64,000 bases of DNA. It comes from an uncultured Rhodopila sp. (lineage in GTDB: Bacteria; Pseudomonadota; Alphaproteobacteria; Acetobacterales; Acetobacteraceae). Location of the stretch: contig CAINOE010000109.1 of NCBI GenBank assembly GCA_903851415.1, positions 62,001-126,000 on the forward strand, given 5' to 3'. This document shows, piece by piece, positions 35,829 through 44,411 of the stretch. The position numbers were made by a program, and so were the translations under genes. How positions within the stretch are numbered: position 1 is the stretch's first letter; the number at the start of each line of letters is the position of its first letter. The notes below the pieces were generated by a model, which saw only the letters and a program-made list of their open reading frames with translations, did no database searches and was not told where the DNA came from.

Positions 35829-37047
35829 TCGGAACCAGGGTGAACGGGATACCCTTGTCAGCCCTGATGTCCGGCGGCAATCCCAACACCCGTTCCGCAA
35901 TGATATTCCGCAGGATCTCATCCGATCCGCCGGCAATCCGCATCCCGGGAGAGCTCAGCAGCGCGGATTGAAACATCGCATACGCCTCCGCCAGATCGTC
36001 ATCCATCAAGATACCGCCCGCCCCCATCAGATCCAGCCCGCAACTCGCGATATCCTGAAGTTTCGAGGCGTTCACAAGCTTGTGGATCGAATTTTCCGGC
36101 CCCGGAGTGTCGCCTTTCGACAGCGCCGTCATCGTCCGGAACCGGGTGAACTTCAAACCCTGCGACCGGGCATGCCACTCGGCAATCCGTTCCCGAACCG
36201 CAGCGTTTTGGATCGCCGGCTTGCCGTCGAGCCGCAGCTTGCGAGACAGTTCCACCAGATCGTCCACCTCCGGCCGCTGCACATCCCCCACGGCCAGACG
36301 CTCGGTCATCAGTGTCGTCAAAGACACCCGCCAGCCCTGGCCAACCGCGCCAAGCCGCTGGCTGTCCGGTACCCGCACATCGGTCAAAAACACCTCATTG
36401 AAATGCCGCGCGCCGGACATCTGCTGGATCGGACGCACCTCGATGCCTGGTGATTTCATGTCCAGAAAGAAGAACGTCAGCCCCTCATGCTTCGGCACGT
36501 TCGGATCGGTGCGCACGACGATGATGCCGAAATCCGCCAGATGTGCGCCCGATGTCCATATCTTCTGCCCGTTGACCACCCAATCGGCGCCATCGCGCTC
36601 CGCCCTGGTCCGCAACGCCGCCAGATCGGACCCGCCGGCCGGCTCGCTGAACAACTGGCACCACACTTCCTCACCGCGCAAGGCTGGCCGGACGTATCGA
36701 TCGAGCTGCTCATCCGTTGCGTAAGCCATCATCGTCGGGATACACATGCCGAGGCCGATTTCGTAGAGCCCGCGCGGCACAACGAACTCATTCTCCTCCT
36801 GATTCCAAATCACCCCCATGATCGGCGGTGCCTCCCGCCCGCCGAACCGTTTCGGCCACGTCAGCCCGGCGAACCCCGCGTCCGCCTTCCTGGCCTGCCA
36901 TTTCTTGCAGAGAACGACACCGTCGGCATCCAACCCTGCCTGACGCAGCACCGGCCGCGCGCCGCCCCGGGTTTTCGCGTTGGCGGCGAGAAACGCCCGC
37001 GCCTCGGCACGGAACGCGGCTTCCTCGGGCGTATCGCTGAAGTCCAT
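35815..37047 (-). CDS. Acyl-CoA dehydrogenase (large-subunit type)
   Basis: 410 residues from ATG 37047 (MDFSDTPEEAAFRAEARAFL), with AAGGA ten bases upstream. FAD enzyme oxidising acyl-CoA thioesters. Seen: N-terminal helical domain, CQLFSEPAGGSDLAALRTRA (FAD/substrate loop), WVVNGQKIWTSGAHLADFGI, NEVFLTDVRVPDSQRLG, and a C-terminal helical domain ending RIAGGSDEILRNIIAERVLG, LPPD. The family has many steroid- and branched-chain-degrading members that work as hetero-oligomers of two gene products. The second acyl-CoA dehydrogenase gene is 13 bp upstream on the same strand, so the two likely form one complex. Confidence 0.9.
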   Translation of the reverse strand: MDFSDTPEEAAFRAEARAFLAANAKTRGGARPVLRQAGLDADGVVLCKKWQARKADAGFAGLTWPKRFGGREAPPIMGVIWNQEENEFVVPRGLYEIGLGMCIPTMMAYATDEQLDRYVRPALRGEEVWCQLFSEPAGGSDLAALRTRAERDGADWVVNGQKIWTSGAHLADFGIIVVRTDPNVPKHEGLTFFFLDMKSPGIEVRPIQQMSGARHFNEVFLTDVRVPDSQRLGAVGQGWRVSLTTLMTERLAVGDVQRPEVDDLVELSRKLRLDGKPAIQNAAVRERIAEWHARSQGLKFTRFRTMTALSKGDTPGPENSIHKLVNASKLQDIASCGLDLMGAGGILMDDDLAEAYAMFQSALLSSPGMRIAGGSDEILRNIIAERVLGLPPDIRADKGIPFTLVPTGRR

Positions 37048-37060
37048 GACGTTGGTTCCT

Positions 37061-38161
37061 TCAAGCCGCGTTGCGGGTTTCCAGCAGATCCACCAGACGG
37101 TGCTTCCAGAATGGTGACGAACCGATTGCCAACCCGAGATGCTTGGACCGCCGGTAGAACAAATGGCAATCCACCGCCCAGGTGAAGCCGACGCCGCCAT
37201 GCGTCTGGATATTCTCCTTCGACGCCAATTCGAACGCTTCGGTCGCCGACACCCGGGCCGTCGCCGCGGCCAGCGGCAGATCAGTCGCATCCGCCCCCAA
37301 AGCCCAGGCGCCGTAGTAGGCATTCGACCGCGCCAGCTCCACCGCCACATACATATCCGCCAGCTTGTGCTTGATCGCCTGGAACGAGCCGATCGGCCGC
37401 CCGAAGGCGTAACGATCGAGCGCATAGTCCCGCGCCATCGTCAGGCACGCATCGGCGCCGCCAACCTGTTCGAATGCAAACAGTATGGCCGCGCGGTCCA
37501 GGACGCGCTGCACCGCGCCCCAGCCGCCGCCCAGCCTTTCAACCGGTGTCGCATCGAACTCCAGCCGCGCCTGGTTGCGCGCCGGATCGAGTGTCTGCAG
37601 ATTCCGCCGCCGCACACCGGCCAGATCCGCCAGGAACAGGCCCGGCTGCCCGGACTCGTCACGCGCAACGACCACGGCCACGCCGGCGATGCCGCCATCC
37701 GCCACCGGCCATTTCGATCCCTTCAAAAGTCCGCCGACAACCCGGGCATGTATAGGCGCCGGCTCCGGATTGCCGTTGCCTTCGGACAACGCAAAGCATC
37801 CAATAACCGAGCCATCCGCCAGTTTCGGCAGCCATTCGCGCCGTTGCGTATCCGAACCGGCCGTCAGGATCGCCTCCGCCGCCAGATACGCGGTCGAACC
37901 AAACGGCACCGGCGCCACCGCGCGGCCGATTTCCTCAGCCAGCACGCACAACCCTTCGTATCCAAGCCCCGCGCCGCCGAGCGTTTCCGGTATCGCCGCG
38001 CCAATCCAGCCCATAGAGCCGATCTCACGCCACAGATCGGCCGCGAACACCTCCTGCCCCTCCAACGATCGGCGCACCACCGCCGGGGTGCACCGCTCCG
38101 ACAGAAACCGCCGCGCCTGGTCGCGAAGCTGCTTCAGATCATCGGAAAAATCGAAGTTCAT
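37061..38161 (-). CDS. Acyl-CoA dehydrogenase (partner subunit)
   Basis: 366 residues. N-terminal MNFDFSDDLKQLRDQARRFL, GWIGAAIPETLGGAGLGYEG, CFALSEGNG, then DYALDRYAFGRPIGSFQAIK, HKLADMYV and KENIQTHGGVGFTWAVDCHL. This is a short acyl-CoA dehydrogenase like the smaller partner in alpha2beta2 enzymes acting on CoA esters of sterol side chains or related acids. First gene of a two-gene operon with the downstream ACAD. The MOSC gene upstream is on the same strand but 57 bp away. Substrate unknown. Confidence 0.9.
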   Translation of the reverse strand: MNFDFSDDLKQLRDQARRFLSERCTPAVVRRSLEGQEVFAADLWREIGSMGWIGAAIPETLGGAGLGYEGLCVLAEEIGRAVAPVPFGSTAYLAAEAILTAGSDTQRREWLPKLADGSVIGCFALSEGNGNPEPAPIHARVVGGLLKGSKWPVADGGIAGVAVVVARDESGQPGLFLADLAGVRRRNLQTLDPARNQARLEFDATPVERLGGGWGAVQRVLDRAAILFAFEQVGGADACLTMARDYALDRYAFGRPIGSFQAIKHKLADMYVAVELARSNAYYGAWALGADATDLPLAAATARVSATEAFELASKENIQTHGGVGFTWAVDCHLFYRRSKHLGLAIGSSPFWKHRLVDLLETRNAA

Positions 38162-38218
38162 GGTATTTGCTTCCCCCTTTCCCCACAGGGTGCCAGCAGA
38201 GCGGACGCCTGTGAAGCG

Positions 38219-38761
38219 TCACACCGGACGCAGCGGCCGATGCGGTTCCGGCGGCAGAACGACCTCGATTGCGTCCCCCGGCCGAACCACACCGCCTTGC
38301 AGCACCACCGCCATGATGCCCGCCCGTCGGATCAGCCCGCCCCGCTCGTCCCGATCCAAGGTCGCCGCCATCAGTCCCGGCAGGAAACGATCCAGTTGGA
38401 TGCAGGGATTGCGCAGCCCGGTCACTCGCACCCGGGCGGCAGCGCCGATGCAAAGCAGCGAATCCGCCGGCAGGCCGAGCAGGTCAACGCCGCGCGTCAG
38501 GATGTTCTCGCCGATTTGGCCGGGGCCGACGGCGAAGCCTTTGGATTCGAGTTCCTCCAGGAGCTCCCGCTGCAGAAGGTGAACCTGACGCAGATTGGGC
38601 TGCGACGGATCGCGCGCGACTCTCGACCGGTGCTGCACGGTGGTTCCGGCGTGCCCGTCGCCCTCCACCCCCAGCCCCGCCAGCAGGGTGATCCACATTG
38701 CGGGCAGCTTGCTGAAATGATGGCCCCTGCGCTGACTGACCGCTTCGACGATGCCTCGCAT
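38219..38761 (-). CDS. MOSC domain protein
   Basis: 180 residues. MOSC (molybdenum cofactor sulfurase C-terminal) domain protein. Seen: GLGVEGDGHAG (start of the domain), LRQVHLLQRELLEEL, VGPGQIGENILTRGVDLLGL, GAAARVRVTGLRNPCIQLDR (the conserved Cys that binds sulfur), and VVRPGDAIEV. Stand-alone MOSC proteins in bacteria are thought to handle sulfur transfer or Moco-dependent reductions (YiiM/YcbX-like). There are no other Moco genes beside it, although moaD lies about 19 kb away. ATG at 38761. Confidence 0.85.
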   Translation of the reverse strand: MRGIVEAVSQRRGHHFSKLPAMWITLLAGLGVEGDGHAGTTVQHRSRVARDPSQPNLRQVHLLQRELLEELESKGFAVGPGQIGENILTRGVDLLGLPADSLLCIGAAARVRVTGLRNPCIQLDRFLPGLMAATLDRDERGGLIRRAGIMAVVLQGGVVRPGDAIEVVLPPEPHRPLRPV

Positions 38762-38943
38762 GCGACCGACGTTAGCAGGATCCCGGGGCTATGCCCCGTC
38801 GAACCTCACCGCCACGTGACAGCAAAATCCCTCGCGACGGCAAGGCAGTGAAGCGCTCAACAGCCGCCCGCCGCGCGCCGCCGCATTGTGCCGCCACCGG
38901 CGTCACCCAGCGGGACGCCCATCGGCATAAGGAGAAATTCGCC

Positions 38944-39582
38944 ATGTCCCATCACCCTCGCTTCAGCCGGATCGCGGTTCTCGCGTCGGCCGCCATGCTG
39001 ATATTCGCCGGCGTGGCGCCGGCCCAGCCGGTCGCCGTATTCGATGATGCGCCGACGATCGAGCAGCTTCGCAGCATCATGATCCCGGAATCCGTTCAGG
39101 GATCAAGCCGGTCGATCGTGCTGCAGATGCCGGATACGGCAACGCAGGCGCCGGCGGTGCAACGGGCGTCCACCGATGCGGCTCCGGCCTCGCGTACCAG
39201 GGCACGGAACAGGCCGGTTCAGACGGTCAAGGCCGATGCCACGATGCCCGCCCCGCAGCCGATAGCATTTCACGTGAATTTCGCCTTCAATTCCGCCGTT
39301 CTGCCCGACTCGGCGCATGAGATGATCGACCTGATCGCCCAATTGATGAAGGAAACCACGTCCATCAAGGTGCGGGTTGAGGGCCACACCGATGCCAGCG
39401 GCGCCGCCGCCTACAATGTCTTCCTGTCGGAGAAGCGGGCGCTGTCCGTCGGCCAATACCTCGTTCAGCAGGGCATCGACCCGTCGCGGCTGGAGGTCGT
39501 GGGCAGGGGCATGGCCGAACCGCTGACCGCCAACCGGTATGATCCGGCCAACCGGCGTGTGCAGTTCGCGCGGATCGATTGA
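38944..39582 (+). CDS. OmpA-family exported protein
   Basis: 212 residues from ATG 38944, with AAGGAGA nine bases before. Signal peptide (MSHHPRFSRIAVLASAAMLI, ...GVAPAQ). A low-complexity region follows to about residue 105, then a C-terminal OmpA/Pal-like peptidoglycan-binding domain (FHVNFAFNSAVLPDSAHEMI, VRVEGHTDASGAAAYNVFLS, EKRALSVGQYLVQQGI, VVGRGMAEPL, NRRVQF). The conserved Asp/Arg for diaminopimelate binding are present. The next small exported gene starts after 3 bp, so they are co-transcribed. Confidence 0.88.
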   Translation: MSHHPRFSRIAVLASAAMLIFAGVAPAQPVAVFDDAPTIEQLRSIMIPESVQGSSRSIVLQMPDTATQAPAVQRASTDAAPASRTRARNRPVQTVKADATMPAPQPIAFHVNFAFNSAVLPDSAHEMIDLIAQLMKETTSIKVRVEGHTDASGAAAYNVFLSEKRALSVGQYLVQQGIDPSRLEVVGRGMAEPLTANRYDPANRRVQFARID

Positions 39583-39585
39583 GCC

Positions 39586-39924
39586 ATGGCCCCCCGCATC
39601 AGATTGATTTCCGCCGCCGCGGCCGTGCTGATCGTCTGCCGCGCGGCGGACCGGGGTGAGGCGACTGTGGTCCGGGACGGCCCGGCTGCAACGGGCAACC
39701 CGGCGGTCCAGACGGGAGGCCATCCCGTGCGAGGCAACCTGCCGTTCAGCATTCAGTACACGATTATCGGCGGTCTCCAGTCCCAGTTGCCGTGGTTCCC
39801 GCCCTGCGCCATCTGGCCCTGGAGCGCTTTCAACCCGTTCTGGCAGAGCCGTCCGCGGACGATCCTAACTCTGCCGCCGCGCCGAGGCGGTCCTTTCATC
39901 CCGGTGGCGCCGAGGGTGCCGTAA
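39586..39924 (+). CDS. Small Pro/Trp-rich exported hypothetical protein
   Basis: 112 residues. A short hydrophobic N-terminus (LISAAAAVLIVCRAADRG) may be a signal peptide. The rest is rich in Pro, Trp and Gly (QLPWFPPCAIWPWSAFNPFW) and I do not recognise it. It follows the OmpA-family gene by 3 bp and precedes the cyclase by 77 bp on the same strand. The start at 39586 is the only ATG that keeps the hydrophobic N-terminus. Confidence 0.5.
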   Translation: MAPRIRLISAAAAVLIVCRAADRGEATVVRDGPAATGNPAVQTGGHPVRGNLPFSIQYTIIGGLQSQLPWFPPCAIWPWSAFNPFWQSRPRTILTLPPRRGGPFIPVAPRVP

Positions 39925-40001
39925 CTTTTGAACGGCGGCCAATCAAACAAACCTTGTGGCACCGATGGCTGCGGTCCGAAACAGAGCATTCGGCCTCAGG
40001 T

Positions 40002-41873
40002 ATGAACGGCATGCTTACCACGCGGATCGGCGCGGCTGCCCGGGTCGCGCTCATGCTGATCGGGGCGATCGCGGTCGCGCTGGTGTCGGCGCAGCCGCCC
40101 TTTCCGCTCGCCGCGGCCGAACGACTGTTCGAGGCCGCCGCGTTCCGTTTCCTCGGGCCGTTAAGTTCGGCGGACCCGAATGTCGTCGTGGTCGGGATCA
40201 CTGAGCAAACGCTGGCGGCACTGCCCTATCGCTCCCCCATCGACCGGGCGTTTCTGGCCGATGTGATCGACACCCTCGCCCGCAAGGGTGTCGCCGCCAT
40301 CGGTCTTGATATCCTGCTCGATCGGCCGACGGAGCCGGCGAAAGATGCGGCGCTGCGGCGTGCCCTGACACGAACGGACATCCCCGTTGTCGCCATCACC
40401 GTCGCCCCCGAAACCGCGATGCCAGCCGATGGGCGGCGTTTCCTGGAGCGGTTTCTGGAAGGGGTGCGGACGGGTGACGCCAACCTCGCGCGGGATCGGT
40501 TCGACGACGTCGTGCGCGACCACGTGCCGGTGCATCCGGTGACCGGCCGGCTGAGCTTCCCCGCCGCCATCGCCGCCGCTTTAGGCGCCCCGGTGCCGCC
40601 CGGGCGCTTCCCGGTCGAGTGGCGGCGCACCGCGCGCGGCCCGACTGTTCCGGCCTATCCCGCGGAGTCCATCGCCCTGCTGCCGCCGGAATGGCTCAAA
40701 GGCAGGGTCGCGCTGATTGGCAGCCTGATCAGCGGCACCGACGAGCACCGCACGATCGCCTCCGCCTTCGGTCCACCCGGGTTCGGGGTGGAGGTCCATG
40801 CCCAGGTCGTGACGCAATTGCTGAGCCGGCGGGCCGAACCGGAAACGGCGATCCCCTGGCCTTTGGTTCTTGGCACGGCGGGACTCGCAGTTGCCGGCGT
40901 GACGCTGGGACTGGTCGTAACCGGTTATCTGTTTTCGGCTGCACTCGCAGGCTTCGGCATGCTGTTCGTGGTGGGGACGTTGGCAGCGTACGCATACACT
41001 GGTGTGCTAGTCCCCGCCGCGGCGCCGCTGCTCGCGCTGATCATCGCCGGCGGTGCCGCCCGCGCGTGGCGCAGTGCAACCGAGCAGCGCGATCGGCGTG
41101 CGTTGCGGGCGCTGTTCTCGCGCTTCGTCAGCGAGCCGGTCGTCAACGAAATCATGAAGGACCGCGACCTGTTCATGGCGGGTGGCCGACCCGTCCCGCG
41201 CGAGCTGACCGCGACGGTGCTGTACGCCGATGTGGCCGGCTTCACGACGATTTGCGAGGGGATGCAACCCGAGCCGCTGATTGCGTGGCTGGACCGCTAC
41301 ATCGACACCATGGCCTCATTGATCATGGCGCATGACGGCGTCCTGCTGCGCTTCATCGGCGACGGCATCCTGGCGGTGTTCGGCGTGCCGATACCGCGTC
41401 TGGATGAAGCCGCCATCACCGCGGACGCGCAAAACGCCGCGCGTTGCGCCCTGGCGATGGAATCAGCCATGCAGCGGCTGAACGATGCGTGGAGCGCCGA
41501 GGGCCTGCCGGTGGGCGGGCTGCGCGTCGGCCTGCACACCGGCCCGATGGTCGCCGGCAGCCTGGGCAAAGGCCCGCGCATGGAATTCTGCCTGCTCGGC
41601 GACACGGCGAATGTCGGCGCGCGGCTGGAGCAGCTTGGCAAGGAGTATGCCGAACCCGGCCCCCGCTACTGCACCATCGTGGTGGGCGAGCCGACATGGG
41701 CCCGCCTCGGCGGCCTGTGCCCGGGCACCCGCATCGGGGACGTCATGCTGCGCGGCCGGCATACCGCCATGGCGGCGTATCGGATCGATTCCACCGCCGC
41801 CCGGCGAGCCGTTGCGGCTACAACTCCGCCTGCGACAGGCCTTCCAGCGCTGCCCTGTCCAGGATCGTTATAA
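40002..41873 (+). CDS. CHASE2-domain adenylate/guanylate cyclase
   Basis: 623 residues from ATG 40002 (or 40011). A membrane-anchored class III nucleotidyl cyclase. One N-terminal helix (VALMLIGAIAVALVSAQ) is followed by a periplasmic CHASE2 sensor (~40-285: DPNVVVVGITEQTLAALPYR, IGLDILLDRPTEPAKDAALR, ALIGSLISGTDEHRT). A bundle of three helices spans ~285-355. The cyclase domain (~400-600) has LYADVAGFTTICEG (metal Asp), LLRFIGDGILAVFG (second metal Asp) and EFCLLGDTANVGARLEQLGK. The adenine-recognition Lys is Arg (LLRF), so nucleotide preference is uncertain. Its last 56 bp overlap the convergent Crp/Fnr gene. Confidence 0.88.
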   Translation: MNGMLTTRIGAAARVALMLIGAIAVALVSAQPPFPLAAAERLFEAAAFRFLGPLSSADPNVVVVGITEQTLAALPYRSPIDRAFLADVIDTLARKGVAAIGLDILLDRPTEPAKDAALRRALTRTDIPVVAITVAPETAMPADGRRFLERFLEGVRTGDANLARDRFDDVVRDHVPVHPVTGRLSFPAAIAAALGAPVPPGRFPVEWRRTARGPTVPAYPAESIALLPPEWLKGRVALIGSLISGTDEHRTIASAFGPPGFGVEVHAQVVTQLLSRRAEPETAIPWPLVLGTAGLAVAGVTLGLVVTGYLFSAALAGFGMLFVVGTLAAYAYTGVLVPAAAPLLALIIAGGAARAWRSATEQRDRRALRALFSRFVSEPVVNEIMKDRDLFMAGGRPVPRELTATVLYADVAGFTTICEGMQPEPLIAWLDRYIDTMASLIMAHDGVLLRFIGDGILAVFGVPIPRLDEAAITADAQNAARCALAMESAMQRLNDAWSAEGLPVGGLRVGLHTGPMVAGSLGKGPRMEFCLLGDTANVGARLEQLGKEYAEPGPRYCTIVVGEPTWARLGGLCPGTRIGDVMLRGRHTAMAAYRIDSTAARRAVAATTPPATGLPALPCPGSL

Positions 41874-42522
41874 GACCGTTATCGACTTGCAGGTACCCCG
41901 CGCGGCTCCAGTCAACGATATATTTGTTGGTGCTTTCGCGGGAAATGCCGATCAGGTTGCCGATTTGCTGTTGCGAGAGCTTGATGTCGATACGGAGGCG
42001 CGACGCTTCCACCTTGCCGAAGGTGCCGGCCAGCCGCAGCAGGCCGCGTGCAACCCGCGATGGGGCGTCGCGCAGCAAGGCGTCTTCCAGCGCCTCGCTG
42101 GTCTGCCGCAGGCGCTGACACAGCATGCCAATCAGCCGCGTGGGAATCTCCGGATTGGCGGTCAGGAACGGCATCAGGCGGGCGCGCTCCAGGACCAGCA
42201 GTTCGGAGTCCTCCAGCGTTACGGCATCTGCGGAGCGGGGCTGGCCATCCAGCACTGCGATTTCGCCGAACAAGCCGCCGCGATCGATGATGTTCAGCAC
42301 CAGTTCCTTGCCCTCGGCCGAATAGGTGCAGATTTTCACCCGTCCATTGACCACCGCCACCATGCTGAGGCCCGGATCCCCCTTCTGGAAGATCGTCGCG
42401 TTTGCCCGGTGGCGCACCAGTGTCGCGGTCGCGGCGAGGCGCGACAGTTCCTCCGGCCGCAGGTATCTCAGCAGGAAATGGCCGGCAAGAACGTCCTCCC
42501 GGCTGAGCGGAGAATTTGCCAT
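41818..42522 (-). CDS. Crp/Fnr-family transcriptional regulator
   Basis: 234 residues from ATG 42522 (MANSPLSREDVLA) behind GGGGGTG. N-terminal cyclic-nucleotide-binding fold (IFQKGDPGLSMVAVVNGRVK, GGLFGEIAVLDGQPRSADAV, matching the phosphate-binding GExAxLxxxPRxA cassette) and a C-terminal winged helix (LSQQQIGNLIGISRESTNKY). There is no Cys cluster for Fe-S, so it is cAMP/cGMP-type. It lies opposite a class III cyclase gene, overlapping it by 56 bp at the 3' ends; the two may form a local signalling pair. Between this start and 42873 (350 bp) lie the promoters of both directions, without a clear motif. Confidence 0.88.
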   Translation of the reverse strand: MANSPLSREDVLAGHFLLRYLRPEELSRLAATATLVRHRANATIFQKGDPGLSMVAVVNGRVKICTYSAEGKELVLNIIDRGGLFGEIAVLDGQPRSADAVTLEDSELLVLERARLMPFLTANPEIPTRLIGMLCQRLRQTSEALEDALLRDAPSRVARGLLRLAGTFGKVEASRLRIDIKLSQQQIGNLIGISRESTNKYIVDWSRAGYLQVDNGLITILDRAALEGLSQAEL

Positions 42523-42872
42523 TTCGCACCCCCGTTGGAAGATGCTGACGGCACGCGCCGATGATTGCGAGTCGCTTCGGCGCGACACTGCCGCACCACA
42601 AGCGATCGTGAAGCAAAACGACGCTATTCTTGCAACGAACAGCCGCACCTGTCGGCCAGATCACAGTAGAGTCACGGCTTACATGGCATGGTCCGTCCGT
42701 GAGGCAACGCCCTCGCACACAGGAGCTCGCGGAAAATGTCGATAACGGTTCTGGCCGCCAGCCTGGAGATAGTCCGCCTGCCTTCGACGCGCCGCCCGGT
42801 TGCCATGGTTGCTTCAGATACACTTCGCGGCGGCTCGGCATCCGGTCATGTTGCGGCAGAGGAACCCGGACC

Positions 42873-44411
42873 ATGACACAACCGGATCGCAAATCTGAAT
42901 GGTTCAAGCGTCCCGCCGCCTGGCTGATGGCGCTGCTGACCGGCCTCGCCGCCTGTCAGACCCGGCCCCAGATGGCTTACGACGCCGCCAACCCGCGCAC
43001 CGCCGCGGTTCGTAACATCGGCAACTTCAATGAGGCCCTGCGCTGCATGGACGACATGTTCATCGCTCAGGGCAAGCAGGACATCTACATCACCACGGCC
43101 GGCATCCCTGACGCCACCGGGCTGATCGCCACCGGCACCAAGGAGATGTTCATCACCGCCGTCTCCCGCATGTCCGCCAAGAGCAACGCGTTTCACTTCG
43201 TCGATTACGACCCGACCCAGCTCGACGTGCAGGTGCTGTCGGAAATGGTGGGGTTGCATAAGGAATTCGTCGCGCCGAACTACTATGTGCGCGGCGCGAT
43301 CACGCAGCTTGACAGCAACGTCCTACAATCGTCTGCAGGCGGCGGCGTCTCGATCCCCGGCATGGACGCAGCCATCAACGGCTACCAGGTGGTCTCGGTC
43401 GTCTCCATCGACCTGAACGTGGGCAAGCTGGTCACTCGGCAGATCATGCCGGGGATTTCAGCCAGCAACTCGATCGCCGTGGTGCAGTCCGGCAAGGGCG
43501 CCGATGTCGGCGGCTTCATCGGCAAGGCGGGCCTTTCACTCAGTGTGTCGCTCGACAAATCCGAGGGCTTCCACCAGGCGGTGCGCAACCTGATCGAGTT
43601 GTCCACCATCGAAGTGCTTGGCAAATTGACACGTGTCCCCTATTGGCAATGTCTCAGCATCGAATCGACAAATCCGAACTTCAGGAATGAAGCGCGCGGC
43701 TGGTACGACACCATGACCGAGGCCGACAGCAACCGGTTTGTCAGCACGGCGCTCACGCGGGCGGGCTACCTGCAAGGGTCCGCCGCTGCGCCGGGGCCGG
43801 GGTTGTCCGATGCCATCGCCCGCTACCAGGCGGAGAATGATCTGGTGCCGAACGGCCGGGTGGATTTCGATCTGTACTACCGGCTGCTGGCGTCAGATGG
43901 TCGGCCGCCGGCGGCGAAACCGGCGGCTGCCGCGCCCGCGCATGATGGCGGGGTTGCGACACCGGCGCCTGCCGCACCCCCGGGCCTGGTCGTCAGCAGC
44001 CCGCGCGGCCCGAAGCCAATCTACCACGTGGGAGAAACGATGGCGCTGTCCGTGCAGCCGACGCGGGACGCGTATGTCTACTGCTTCTACCAGGATGCCG
44101 CCGGCACGGTCGCTCGCATCTTCCCCAACCGCTTCCAGCCCGACGCGTTCCTGCGCGCCGGCCAGCAGATCGAAATCCCGCCCGCCGGAGAACGATCGTT
44201 TGCCCTCCGTTTCGACAATCCCGGCGGGGCCGAGGCGGTCGCCTGTCTCGGCTCCGACACGGAAATCGGGCTGCGCCTGGCCGATCGGCTGAAGGCGCAG
44301 GACCTTGAACCCTTGCCGGTCAGCGGGTTGGATGACATCGCCGCGCAGTTTCGCGGCATTCCCGGCGCGCAGGTCGCTGACGCCAGGCTGGCCGTGGAGG
44401 TTATCAGATGA
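42873..44411 (+). CDS. CsgG-like / DUF4384 lipoprotein
   Basis: 512 residues from ATG 42873 with GAGGA upstream. A lipobox (LLTGLAAC, Cys ~28) predicts an outer-membrane lipoprotein. Residues ~40-270 resemble CsgG/HfaB secretion-pore proteins (RTAAVRNIGNFNEALRCMDD, ATGTKEMFITAVSRMSAKSN, VSIDLNVGKLVTRQI, GFHQAVRNLIELSTIEVLGK). About 285-345 is like a peptidoglycan-binding unit (LSDAIARYQAENDLVPNGRV). The C-terminus (~380-470) is DUF4384 (YHVGETMALSVQPTRDAYVY, CFYQDAAGTVARIFPN). The stop overlaps the start of the caspase gene (ATGA, 4 bp). It may export or anchor something together with the caspase protein; the partner is unknown. Confidence 0.8.
   Translation: MTQPDRKSEWFKRPAAWLMALLTGLAACQTRPQMAYDAANPRTAAVRNIGNFNEALRCMDDMFIAQGKQDIYITTAGIPDATGLIATGTKEMFITAVSRMSAKSNAFHFVDYDPTQLDVQVLSEMVGLHKEFVAPNYYVRGAITQLDSNVLQSSAGGGVSIPGMDAAINGYQVVSVVSIDLNVGKLVTRQIMPGISASNSIAVVQSGKGADVGGFIGKAGLSLSVSLDKSEGFHQAVRNLIELSTIEVLGKLTRVPYWQCLSIESTNPNFRNEARGWYDTMTEADSNRFVSTALTRAGYLQGSAAAPGPGLSDAIARYQAENDLVPNGRVDFDLYYRLLASDGRPPAAKPAAAAPAHDGGVATPAPAAPPGLVVSSPRGPKPIYHVGETMALSVQPTRDAYVYCFYQDAAGTVARIFPNRFQPDAFLRAGQQIEIPPAGERSFALRFDNPGGAEAVACLGSDTEIGLRLADRLKAQDLEPLPVSGLDDIAAQFRGIPGAQVADARLAVEVIR

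Noticed and set aside
37139-38851. A 570-codon plus-strand frame opposite the acyl-CoA dehydrogenase and MOSC genes
   Set aside because: Composition is Arg/Pro/His-rich without motifs. The minus-strand genes are unmistakable.
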